11,715 bases of DNA, taken from contig CAJUTB010000053.1 in NCBI GenBank assembly GCA_910589315.1, forward strand, positions 1 to 11,715, written 5' to 3'. The DNA is from an uncultured Oscillibacter sp. (GTDB taxonomy: Bacteria > Bacillota > Clostridia > Oscillospirales > Oscillospiraceae). Shown here piece after piece: positions 1 through 6,221 of the stretch; positions within the stretch are counted from its first letter, which is position 1; each line of letters opens with the position of its first letter. Made by a program: the position numbers and the translations under genes. The notes beneath the pieces were generated by a model. The model did not search any database. It saw only the letters and a list, made by a program, of their open reading frames with translations, and was not told the DNA's origin.

Positions 1-1103
1 CCATTTTGTCAACATTTCAAGGGTATCAGGAAACAAAGTATGTAAATCAAGAGGGCGTTTATATCGCCAACTTAGACCCGAATAGTCAGATTGATATGAG
101 TATAGTTGGCGAAAACGGAACACAAGCGGTATATGACTATTTGAACAGTAGCTTTAAGTATGCTTTTTATACAGACGGATTTATGGTATCCGTTCCCAAC
201 GGTGATGATATGAAAGTATCATTAGGCTATATGAACGAGCAGTATTATAGATTAAATGCATTTGAACTTTCACAAGGGACGGATTTGGACTTTGATTACC
301 AATTAGACGGGGAAATCCCCGTTTTAATAGGAAAAGGGTTAAGCAAAACATACCCCATTGGAGCAACAATAGAAATGGAAGAATCTGGCCTTGGGCGGCC
401 TTTAACTCTAAGGGTTCGGGGCGTGCTAAAGCAAAATGCCTACCATTCCAACTACTATGCCCTCAATTCCAAAACATACTACAATTTTTCAATTCTCTTT
501 CCTGTGAATGAGGAATTTATAAATCATGCGAGCATGGACATCCAATTTAACGGCCTCATGGATATTATTCTTCTGGACGCCTCAAAAGAAGAAACAGCAA
601 GTTTGAGCGAGGTTATCAAAGACAATTTGGGTTTAAGTTTCAATTTCTTTAGCCAAAAGGAAAACTACGACTATTTCAACGAATACTATCTTCATTCACT
701 AAAAATTATATTCATAACGACCTTTATTCTGCTGATCGTCATAACTTGTCTTTCTGTTTGGAACGCATTGGTTAGTGTTCGCCTGATGCTGAAAGACTTT
801 ACGATCAATCTGTTGGTGGGATTAAGCTACTCAAAACTGAAAAGAATTTTTTATGGTTACTTTGGGATGCTCTCCTTTGTTAATGTAGCACTGATTGCCA
901 CATTCACCGCTTTTAACCGATACGGGTGCTGGTTAAGGAAAGACGCTACCTTTGCTACTTACGGATTGTTTGGTTTGATAGGAATGGACTGGCTGGCTTT
1001 GTTGCTGGTTGTCGTTTCTGATATTGTTATCGGAATAATTGTTGTCGAAAGTATGTTGTGGAAAATCAAAAAGGTTCCAATCTCCTTGGGGGTATTGCAA
1101 TGA
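1..1103 (+). CDS. ABC transporter permease, bacteriocin-exporter type (5' truncated by window edge)
   Basis: The reading frame is open to the left edge, so the gene starts outside the window and about 365 C-terminal residues are visible. A long extracytoplasmic-type region (about residues 1-228, rich in Tyr, Asn and Asp) is followed by three hydrophobic segments at about 232-256, 284-303 and 325-350 and a short basic tail. This is the C-terminal half expected of FtsX/MacB-fold permeases. The partner ATPase overlaps its stop codon (ATGA). Together with the tiny membrane gene that follows, this resembles the bacteriocin-associated integral membrane protein of lactococcin-972-type clusters, which is usually 600-700 residues. 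That specific assignment is inference from layout; the permease call itself is well supported. Its likely role is to move a peptide out of the membrane or to protect against it. The codon use is AT-rich, unlike the genes after 2600. Confidence 0.75.
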   Translation, partial: ILSTFQGYQETKYVNQEGVYIANLDPNSQIDMSIVGENGTQAVYDYLNSSFKYAFYTDGFMVSVPNGDDMKVSLGYMNEQYYRLNAFELSQGTDLDFDYQLDGEIPVLIGKGLSKTYPIGATIEMEESGLGRPLTLRVRGVLKQNAYHSNYYALNSKTYYNFSILFPVNEEFINHASMDIQFNGLMDIILLDASKEETASLSEVIKDNLGLSFNFFSQKENYDYFNEYYLHSLKIIFITTFILLIVITCLSVWNALVSVRLMLKDFTINLLVGLSYSKLKRIFYGYFGMLSFVNVALIATFTAFNRYGCWLRKDATFATYGLFGLIGMDWLALLLVVVSDIVIGIIVVESMLWKIKKVPISLGVLQ

Positions 1104-1771
1104 CGAAGATTATTGATCTAAGCGTTAAAGAAAAAATCTATAAGAGCAAAAAGGCGCAGATTTCAATACTAAATGATTTCAGGCTTGAAGTTGCCGCCGG
1201 TGAAAAAATTGCCATTGTGGGCGAATCGGGAGCAGGAAAAAGTTCCTTGCTCAATATCATTGGATTGCTTGATAGAAATTATGTTGGTGAATATACGCTT
1301 TTTGGTTCGCCGACAGATCAGTTACATACAAGCCAGTTAGCGCAATGGCGAAATCAACGGATTGGCTTTGTTCTTCAAGAGTCGGCACTCATTAACTCTT
1401 TGACGGTTGAAGATAACATCAAACTGCCGTTTCTTTATGCCAGTCCTGACAAAAAGGGTGTTGGGGAGATTGAGGATTTCGATGCTGTCGTTAGTGCGAT
1501 TGAGATCAGGCACATACTAAAAAAGAAACCTCTTGAATGTTCCGGCGGAGAAAAGGCCAGAGCTGTATTTGCCAGAGGAATCATCATGAAACCTCAACTC
1601 ATTTTGGCTGATGAACCTACGGCATCCCTGGATGTGGAGAACAGAGAAAGAATTGTAACCTTGCTTTTTAACATGAACAAAGAGTTTAACACCACTATCA
1701 TTACTGTAACTCATGATTTGGAAATAGCCAATCGTCATGATAGAGTAATTCATCTTGAAAGGAGTAAATAA
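1100..1771 (+). CDS. ABC transporter ATP-binding protein (MacB/LolD-like, bacteriocin export group)
   Basis: A complete nucleotide-binding domain of 223 residues. Walker A is GESGAGKSS (41-49), the Q-loop glutamine is in VLQES (Gln93), the signature is CSGGEKAR (147-154, Cys in place of the usual Leu), Walker B is LILADE (167-172), the D-loop is ASLD, and the switch His is in TVTHD (His205). The ATG at 1100 is preferred over the upstream GTG at 1058. It has a GGGGG ribosome site about 7 bases upstream and overlaps the permease stop by four bases, the usual sign of translational coupling. It energises the upstream permease. In sequence style it fits the exporters of the lactococcin-972 group (ATPase family TIGR03608, from memory), but a general MacB-like role in resistance to antimicrobial peptides is also possible. 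Confidence 0.9.
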   Translation: MTKIIDLSVKEKIYKSKKAQISILNDFRLEVAAGEKIAIVGESGAGKSSLLNIIGLLDRNYVGEYTLFGSPTDQLHTSQLAQWRNQRIGFVLQESALINSLTVEDNIKLPFLYASPDKKGVGEIEDFDAVVSAIEIRHILKKKPLECSGGEKARAVFARGIIMKPQLILADEPTASLDVENRERIVTLLFNMNKEFNTTIITVTHDLEIANRHDRVIHLERSK

Positions 1772-1772
1772 A

Positions 1773-1928
1773 ATGGGATTTTTTGCGATGATTGCGTCAA
1801 TGCTGCTGGGGATATTGTTTGTTGCAATCGGGATTTCCCACAGAAAGAAAAAGGGGTGGCCTATAATCCTTATCGCGCTCGGAACCGTGTTTGTTATCAT
1901 TGCGGTTTATTTGGGATGGCCTAAATAG
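1773..1928 (+). CDS. small two-helix membrane protein (51 aa), candidate immunity peptide
   Basis: The frame begins with ATG at 1773, one base after the ATPase stop, and ends with TAG at 1926-1928. An AAAGGAG ribosome site lies 8 bases upstream, as good as any in the window. The peptide has a hydrophobic helix at about residues 3-21, a basic turn (HRKKKGW, 23-29) and a second helix at about 30-48, ending in GWPK. That is the hairpin topology common to small bacteriocin immunity proteins and accessory subunits. It is the last gene of the permease-ATPase operon. The family is not recognised. Immunity or exporter accessory function is inferred only from size, topology and position. Confidence 0.7.
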   Translation: MGFFAMIASMLLGILFVAIGISHRKKKGWPIILIALGTVFVIIAVYLGWPK

Positions 1929-1997
1929 AAGTCAATAAAAGCCAAGTCTGTCCAGCGGCAAAAAAGAAAAAACCGCTGCTGGGCAGGCCGATTCCTC

Positions 1998-2171
1998 ATG
2001 TCCAAACGCTCTTTCCAGCGGCGGCGTTTTCTGCTCTACCATGAGTTTGACTTCAACTACCGCCAGATTGCGGAGATAGAGCATTGCAGACCGCAATTAA
2101 TCAGACACTCGGTTATTCGGACCAGAGAAAAGATAGTTGAGATTCCTTGCAAGCCAATCACATACGGCTGA
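1998..2171 (+). pseudogene. sigma-70 region 4-like fragment (57 codons)
   Basis: An ATG-started frame encodes a basic peptide. Its centre, RRRFLLYHEFDFNYRQIAEI and then EHC, resembles the region-4 helix-turn-helix of the small sigma-70-like factors carried by integrative elements of Firmicutes. In those, a segment near 'LPPTQRRR..LYY' is followed by 'YxQIAEIEGC' and a recognition helix. Here regions 1-3 are missing, no ribosome site precedes the ATG, and the peptide ends abruptly in Cys-Lys-Pro-Ile-Thr-Tyr-Gly. It is most likely the 3' remnant of a decayed gene from a mobile element. The 70 bases upstream hold an A-rich imperfect hairpin (1948-1986) that could be the weak end of the preceding operon. 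It could also be chance coding potential. Confidence 0.4.
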
Positions 2172-2177
2172 TTTTAC

Positions 2178-2217
2178 AAAAAAGTTGGGAGGAACTTCCT
2201 TACGAAGTTCCTCCCAA
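2178..2217 (-). terminator. intrinsic terminator of the tRNA-Arg transcript
   Basis: A perfect 14-bp stem (2185-2198 paired with 2204-2217) closes a 5-base loop. Read on the minus strand it is followed by an uninterrupted run of six T (plus-strand A at 2178-2183). This is a textbook Rho-independent terminator about 40 bases beyond the tRNA 3' end. On the plus strand it is followed only by a looser T-rich stretch (2225-2230), so it may also stop transcription coming from the left. Confidence 0.88.
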
Positions 2218-2255
2218 GTGCGGGATTTTTGCCTGCATTTTTTGTCGATGCAAGT

Positions 2256-2332
2256 TGGTACGCCCGACTGGATTCGAACCAGCGGCCTTCAGAGTCGGAG
2301 TCTGACGCGCTATCCAACTGCGCCACGGGCGC
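2256..2332 (-). tRNA. tRNA-Arg (anticodon CCG), CCA encoded
   Basis: The minus strand folds into a full cloverleaf. The acceptor stem is GCGCCCG with CGGGCGT (one G-T pair), the D arm GCGC/GCGC, the anticodon stem TCAGA/TCTGA with loop CTCCGAC (anticodon CCG, decoding CGG), and the T arm GCTGG-TTCGAAT-CCAGT. The discriminator base is A, and the terminal CCA (2256-2258 complement) is encoded. Two candidate promoters lie upstream and a strong terminator downstream. The gene stands alone at the junction of the AT-rich left block and the GC-rich core. tRNA 3' ends are frequent integrase targets. Confidence 0.96.
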
Positions 2333-2344
2333 ATACCTAAAACA

Positions 2345-2375
2345 TATAAACTTTTACTCGCTTGCGTTTTGTCAA
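2345..2375 (-). promoter_or_regulatory. candidate proximal promoter of tRNA-Arg
   Basis: On the minus strand a perfect TTGACA (2375-2370) precedes an AT-rich -10-like TTTATA (2350-2345) by 19 bases; reading the -10 as GTTTAT gives 18. The -10 ends 12 bases before the mature tRNA. The -10 is poor, so this is a moderate call. Confidence 0.45.
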
Positions 2376-2433
2376 AGACGCAGAAAAGTCTTACCTTTCC
2401 ATACATCCACAGCAGACACTCAGCAAGCGAGTA
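2355..2433. repeat. 11-bp perfect inverted repeat in the tRNA leader region
   Basis: TACTCGCTTGC at 2355-2365 is repeated in reverse complement (GCAAGCGAGTA) at 2423-2433, 57 bases apart. One arm overlaps the start-site side of the distal promoter and the other lies between the -35 and -10 of the proximal promoter. In a transcript from the distal promoter only part of the first arm would be present, so a DNA-level (operator-like) role is as possible as an RNA fold. Confidence 0.6.
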
Positions 2434-2435
2434 TA

Positions 2436-2464
2436 AGTATAACAAATTCCTTTCGATCTGTAAA
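2436..2464 (-). promoter_or_regulatory. candidate distal promoter of tRNA-Arg
   Basis: The minus strand carries TTTACA (2464-2459), a 17-base spacer and TATACT (2441-2436), a good sigma-A match. Transcription would start near 2429 and give a leader of about 95 bases before the tRNA. No protein-coding frame is convincing in 2333-2601, so tRNA expression is the simplest purpose. Confidence 0.55.
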
Positions 2465-2601
2465 GTGTTTTTTTCTATTTTTCTAATAATTTTCCATCCA
2501 ACCTGTAAATTGAACCAATACCTCCCGATCAACAGTCTTTCAGAAACATCAGAATTCTCTGCTTCCGCGTCACAAAACGATCATCAAAAACAGGACGCCC
2601 T

Positions 2602-4098
2602 CTAAGGCAAACGCCCAAAGCGAGCGGTAAATCCACGGATTTCCTGCTGTAATTCCGGCGTCAGTTCCGTCTTTTTCACACGCCAGGTCCAGTTTGCCCC
2701 AACCGTAGAGGGATGATTCATCCGGCTCTCGTTGTCCAGTCCCAGGTAGTCTTGCATGGGAATGATGCAGGTTTTAGCGCGGCTGCGCATGGTCAAGGCA
2801 ATCAATGGCCAGTAAAGAAGCCTTTGCGGCGTCCAGTTGTCGCAGAGGTACGCCCGCACGGCCTGCCGTTCTTCCGGCGTGATGCTGTTCAACCAGCCGG
2901 TAAGCGTTTCGTTGTCATGCGTTCCGGTGTAAGCTGCGCAATTTTCCGTGTAATTGTGAGGGAGATAATCGTTCGCGGAACCCGTATCCCGGGAATCAAA
3001 GGCAAATTCCAGAACTTTCATGCCGGGAAATCCGCTCTCCTGTACCAGCTTCCGAACCGAGTCGGTCACATAGCCCAGGTCCTCCGCAATGACCGTATGT
3101 CTGCCCAGGACCTCCTCCACCTTCCGAAAGAACGCAATGCCCGGCCCCGGTTCCCAATGTCCGTTGACCGCGTCCGCGTCGCCTGCGGGAATGGCGTAAT
3201 AGGCGTCAAAGCCCCGAAAATGGTCAATTCGCGTGACATCGTACAGCCGAAAACAGCGCCGCAGACGTTCCACCCACCAAGCATAACCAGTTTCCCGGTG
3301 ACGCTCCCAGCGGTAAAGCGGATTTCCCCAGAGCTGTCCGGCGGCAGAAAAGCCGTCCGGCGGAACCCCTGCCACCGCCGTAGGCCGCCCTTCCTCATTC
3401 AGCTGAAACAGCTCCGGATTTGCCCACGCATCCGCGCTGTCCATCGCCACATAAATCGGGATGTCGCCGGTCATTTGGATGCCCTGACGGTTTGCATAGT
3501 CCTTCAACGCCTGCCACTGCTGGAAAAATTTATATTGCAAATACTGATGAAATACCACATCGGCTTGCAGTTCCCGGCGGAGTTCGTTCATTGCCTCCCC
3601 CTGCCGCAGACGGATCCCCGCGGGCCAATCGGTCCAGGGCTTTCCGCCGAAACGGTCCTTTACCGCCATAAACAGCGCGTAATCCGCAAGCCATCCGTGG
3701 TTTTCCGCCAAGAATTGTTCATAATCCGTATTTCCCGCCAGGCGGCTGCGTTCGCAGGCTTTGCGCAGAAGCGGCAGGCGGTTCCGATAGAGTTTTTCAT
3801 AATCCACCCGCCTGGAGTCTCCGCCAAAGTCCGCTGAGCCGCACTCCCCAGCAGTCAAAACGCCTTCCTCCACCAGCGACTCCAGGCTGATGAAATACGG
3901 GTTACCCGCGAAGGTGGAAAAGGATTGATACGGAGAATCGCCGTATCCGGTGGGACACAGCGGAAGAATCTGCCAATAGGTCTGCCCCGCGTCCCGCAGC
4001 CAATCCACAAACGCATAGGCGCTTTTGGAAAAACATCCGATTCCGTATCTGGACGGCAGACTGCTTATGGGCAGCAAAATTCCTGCGGCGCGTTTCAT
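2602..4098 (-). CDS. malQ: 4-alpha-glucanotransferase (amylomaltase, GH77)
   Basis: A full-length 498-residue GH77 enzyme. It transfers alpha-1,4-glucan segments between maltodextrins and releases glucose, in cytoplasmic maltodextrin or glycogen metabolism. The N-terminus has the family hallmarks GILLPISSLPS and GYGDSPYQS. The catalytic nucleophile is Asp292 in RIDHFRGF, the acid/base is Glu339 in IAEDLG, and the transition-state stabiliser is Asp395 in GTHDNE. These positions almost coincide with those of Thermus amylomaltase (293/340/395). The 250s loop region (GVPPDGFSAAGQLWGNP) and the C-terminal NHPST...NWTWR block are intact. The ATG at 4098 has AGGGAG 6 bases upstream. It lies 68 bp after the LysR-type gene on the same strand with no obvious promoter or terminator between, so co-transcription is possible. 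No other maltose or glycogen genes are in view. Confidence 0.97.
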   Translation of the reverse strand: MKRAAGILLPISSLPSRYGIGCFSKSAYAFVDWLRDAGQTYWQILPLCPTGYGDSPYQSFSTFAGNPYFISLESLVEEGVLTAGECGSADFGGDSRRVDYEKLYRNRLPLLRKACERSRLAGNTDYEQFLAENHGWLADYALFMAVKDRFGGKPWTDWPAGIRLRQGEAMNELRRELQADVVFHQYLQYKFFQQWQALKDYANRQGIQMTGDIPIYVAMDSADAWANPELFQLNEEGRPTAVAGVPPDGFSAAGQLWGNPLYRWERHRETGYAWWVERLRRCFRLYDVTRIDHFRGFDAYYAIPAGDADAVNGHWEPGPGIAFFRKVEEVLGRHTVIAEDLGYVTDSVRKLVQESGFPGMKVLEFAFDSRDTGSANDYLPHNYTENCAAYTGTHDNETLTGWLNSITPEERQAVRAYLCDNWTPQRLLYWPLIALTMRSRAKTCIIPMQDYLGLDNESRMNHPSTVGANWTWRVKKTELTPELQQEIRGFTARFGRLP

Positions 4099-4166
4099 AA
4101 ATGCTCCCTGCCTTTCATTCCCGGTTTGTTCCTTTCATAATCCTGCCGTACCGCTGCGAGAAACCG

Positions 4167-5002
4167 CTAGGAGGCTTTTGAAAACACCTGGAATTTTTTC
4201 CACACAAGATAAAGCTCGTCCTCCATTCGCGGCGAAACCGGACGAAAACACAGCTCCCGTCCCTCCGTATTCACCAGCCCCTCATAGGCAAGCGCGCAGC
4301 CAAGACCGGCCTCCACCATCAGCAAAGCATTGAAAATGAGGTTATACGTCGCCGCAATATTCAGCGATTCGTAGTCCCGGCGGAACCACTGGGCAAACCG
4401 GTTTGTCTGCATCATTTGCTGAGACACCAGCAGCGGCACATCCCATAAATCTTCTGGCTGAACCATTGTCTTTTTCGACAGCGGATATCCGCCGGGCATC
4501 AGTACGCCCCATACGTCAACCACCGGCAGTCTCATGTGATCGTATTTTCGCAAATCCCTAGGCTCCATCAAGATTCCAAAATCCAGCAAGCCTTTGTCCA
4601 GCCGGTCGCTCACATCCGCGGAACTGCCGCTGAACAAGTGAAACTGAACGTTCGGATTGTCCGTCCAGAATCGCTGGGCCGTTGCGGCGAGCTGCCGCAG
4701 GGCGTTGCTTTCGCCTCCGCCAATGTATATGTCTCCGGCTGCGGATTCTTCCATGGCGGTAAGTTCGCTGGCGGTCTTCTCCACCAGCTCCAAAATCTCG
4801 CTTGCACGCTTGCGCAGCAGCGCAGTTCGGTCAATGTAATTTTCCGGCTTCCCCGGATAAGCAGCGGTTTGCCAAATTCCGCCTCCAAATCCATCAGCTG
4901 GCGGGAGAGGGGCGGCTGAGAAAGGTGCAGGTATTCCGCCGCGCCGGTAATGCGTTCCTCCCGGGCCACCGACAGAAAATAACGCAAACCCCGTAAATCC
5001 AA
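4167..5002 (-). pseudogene. LysR-family transcriptional regulator, frameshifted
   Basis: Two adjoining frames make one LysR protein. The N-terminal part (about 59 residues) carries the winged HTH: YFLSVAREE, then TGAAEYLHLSQPPLSRQLMD, then ITLTE. The frame then changes at about 4821-4825, and the linker helix and the whole effector-binding domain continue in another frame (LLRKRASEILELVEK, IYIGGGES, DFGILM, GLGCALAYEGL). Only five bases separate Glu of LTE from the Leu-Leu of the second part, where six are needed. One base has therefore been lost inside a GCGCAG/CAG repeat, by mutation or by read/assembly error. The start is the TTG at 5002: a perfect AGGAGG stands 7 bases upstream, and the protein then begins MDLRGLRYF, the usual LysR start. 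Total length is about 278 residues, near normal. The gene is divergent to the SLH/flavodoxin remnant, which it probably once controlled. If intact in vivo it is a working regulator. Confidence 0.85.
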
Positions 5003-5030
5003 TGCAAAACCTCCTGTTAAGTCTAGCATG

Positions 5031-5059
5031 AGCATACCAGAGCCATCCATATCTGTCAA
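5031..5059 (-). promoter_or_regulatory. promoter of the LysR-type gene
   Basis: The minus strand has TTGACA (5059-5054), exactly 17 bases, then TATGCT (5036-5031), about 30 bases before the TTG start. It is close to sigma-A consensus. Confidence 0.75.
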
Positions 5060-5072
5060 CTATGGTTTGCCA

Positions 5073-5085
5073 TCGAATATAGGTA
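5073..5085. promoter_or_regulatory. possible LysR-type T-N11-A box
   Basis: Between the two divergent promoters lies a T-N11-A motif (T at 5073, A at 5085) with a partial dyad AATA-TAGG-TATT inside. LysR proteins usually bind such motifs and regulate both directions. The match is loose, so confidence is low. Confidence 0.25.
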
Positions 5086-5086
5086 T

Positions 5087-5115
5087 TTGATCTTTGAAGC
5101 CTCTGGCTTTATATT
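5087..5115 (+). promoter_or_regulatory. candidate promoter of the SLH/flavodoxin remnant
   Basis: TTGATC (5087-5092), 17 bases, TATATT (5110-5115), about 57 bases upstream of the ATG at 5172. The -10 is good and the -35 fair. Its position opposite the LysR promoter is typical of a LysR-controlled target gene. Confidence 0.5.
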
Positions 5116-5171
5116 CAGGACAAATCAGGAACGCCGCAAGATACTCAAGAAGCATGATAAGGAGGATCCCT

Positions 5172-5461
5172 ATGAAACGCCGGTTTTTATCTTTTTTCCC
5201 TGCTCTGTTTTTGATCTTCGCCAGAATTGTTTCCACCGGCGCGGTGGAATCCGGCGGTTTTTCCGGCGTGGAGGACAGCGGAGGTTATGAGGAAGCCATA
5301 CAATGGGCGGCAGAACGCAGATATATCAACGGATATTCGGACGGACGCTTTGTACCCAGGATTACGCCGCGCGGGCGGAGGTGGCCTATGCGCTGTATCA
5401 GTATCAGAATCTATCCGCCAGCGGGTCGTCCCAGAGCAGCCGTATACTTCGGCAGATTTGA
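5172..5461 (+). pseudogene. signal peptide plus S-layer homology (SLH) domain, frameshifted
   Basis: The ATG at 5172 has AAGGAGG 6 bases upstream and starts a signal peptide (MKRRFLSFFPALFLIFARIV, then STGAVES). An SLH motif follows: GYEEAIQWAAERRYINGYSD, then GRFVP. Just after GRFVP (about 5358) one base is missing. The rest of the SLH unit, DYAARAEVAYALYQYQNLS, continues in the next frame and ends at TGA 5461. SLH units bind cell-wall secondary polymers, so the original product was probably exported and surface-attached. The flavodoxin-like coding sequence begins inside the tail of this frame (5425), which suggests a deletion joined the two. It is read as the 5' part of one decayed gene running to 6016. 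A sequencing error could explain the first shift but not the missing flavodoxin parts. Confidence 0.75.
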
Positions 5462-5660
5462 ATTATAACGACGCGTCCAGCCGCAGCAGCCTGGAGCAGG
5501 GTGACGACGCTGCCCGTCCGGCCATTATCGGTGCGGTGGAAAACATGAAACAATATGACGTTGTATTTTTAGGTTACTCCATCTGGCACGGCCAGGCCCT
5601 GAAAATCCTCCGCCCGGCTCTGTGGAGCAGGAACGTCAAACAGCCACCGGAAACAAGGAG
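5425..5660 (+). pseudogene. flavodoxin domain fragment (middle part only)
   Basis: In a third frame the translation VVPEQPYTSADLNYND, SSRSSLEQ, ARPAI, ENMKQYDVVFLGYSIWHGQA is a clear match to the centre of Flavodoxin_4-type proteins, which typically read 'VPE.PYT..DLDYND..SR...E..D..ARPAI...VENM..YDVVFLGYPIWWG.AP'. The FMN phosphate-binding loop (TGTT type) expected about 40 residues earlier is absent, as is the C-terminal third after KILR. It therefore cannot bind FMN as it stands. It begins abruptly at 5425 inside the SLH tail and fades at about 5600-5660 before the cyclophilin-like domain. It was probably an internal domain of a larger protein that lost two blocks of sequence. Confidence 0.75.
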
Positions 5661-5674
5661 GCCCAGCGTCCCAA

Positions 5675-6016
5675 GTGCAAATAACCGCAGGCGGTCAGAC
5701 CTTCGCCGTTACGCTGCTGGATCATCCCGCTGCGCGGGCTTTTCGGGAGCGTCTGCCCTTGACGGTCCGCATGGAGGATCTGAATGGAAACGAAAAATAC
5801 GGCAGTCTCCCAGGCCCCCTGCCAGTCGATTCCCAGAGGCCGGGAGAAATCCAGGCCGGGGATTTGATGCTGTACGGTTCGGATTGTCTGGTGTTGTTTT
5901 ACGAGAGCTTTCCCAGCGAATACCGCTATACCCGGCTGGGGCGAGTGGAACATCCAAGCGGTCTCGCCGCCGCGCTGGGAACGGGAAGCGTGGGAGTCGT
6001 GTTCCAAAGGGCATAA
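5675..6016 (+). CDS. cyclophilin-like fold domain (possibly the 3' part of the decayed gene)
   Basis: An intact 113-residue domain. VQITAGGQTFAVTLLDHPAA, then RLPLTVRMEDLNGNEKYGSLP, then IQAGDLMLYGSDCLVLFYESF, then YTRLGRVEHPSGLAAALG and a stop. This is the pattern of the cyclophilin_like fold family (PF18050, from memory), found in clostridial lipoproteins and often linked to flavodoxins. Their biochemical role is unsettled; they lack the residues of classical prolyl isomerases. The first usable start is GTG 5675. An AAGGAGG lies 13 bases upstream, too far for strong initiation. The frame is open upstream without homology, so the domain is probably the C-terminal end of the SLH-flavodoxin gene stranded by deletion. 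It could still be translated as a small protein, but without a signal peptide. Confidence 0.6.
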   Translation: MQITAGGQTFAVTLLDHPAARAFRERLPLTVRMEDLNGNEKYGSLPGPLPVDSQRPGEIQAGDLMLYGSDCLVLFYESFPSEYRYTRLGRVEHPSGLAAALGTGSVGVVFQRA

Positions 6017-6045
6017 CGCTGTATTCCAAACCTGAAAAAATGATT

Positions 6046-6091
6046 CTGCCGATGCCGCCTGTTACGGGCGGTCCAGGCAGGAGCATTTTTT
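6046..6091 (+). terminator. probable terminator after the cyclophilin-like frame
   Basis: A two-tier hairpin: CTGCC (6046-6050) pairs with GGCAG (6076-6080) and CCGCC (6055-6059) with GGCGG (6067-6071), with a symmetric 4x4 internal loop and a 7-base loop. A run of six T follows at 6086-6091, five bases after the stem. It is suitable as the end of the plus-strand unit starting at 5172. Confidence 0.5.
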
Positions 6092-6190
6092 GCGCAGGCG
6101 GCAGAAAACCGCCGGAAGGGTCTAAAAAAACGCCCGGAACAGGAACGAGCCTGGCGCGAAACACGAATAAACGTTTATTTCTCTGCGGCG

Positions 6191-6219
6191 AAAAACGAAC
6201 CGCCTTCCAGCGGTGCGTT
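6191..6219 (-). terminator. terminator of the TetR-family gene
   Basis: On the minus strand AACG-c-ACCGC pairs with GCGGT-t-CGTT around a 6-base loop (stem arms 6194-6203 and 6210-6219, one mismatch). It runs into five T (plus-strand A at 6191-6195). It lies a few bases after the TAA-side end of the regulator at 6222. Confidence 0.6.
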
Positions 6220-6221
6220 TC

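Noticed and set aside
1948..1986. A-rich imperfect hairpin after the ABC operon as a terminator
   Set aside because: It has a bulge, a 14-base loop and no T-run on the plus strand, so I mention it only as context.
2137..2486. Several frames across the tRNA (giving peptides such as WIRTSGLQSRSL or RLDSNQRPSESES)
   Set aside because: These are the well-known spurious translations of the antisense strand of a tRNA; the tRNA explains the sequence fully.
2713..3837. 374-codon plus-strand frame opposite malQ
   Set aside because: It is antisense to an enzyme with all catalytic residues, has no recognisable domain, and results from GC-rich codon bias.
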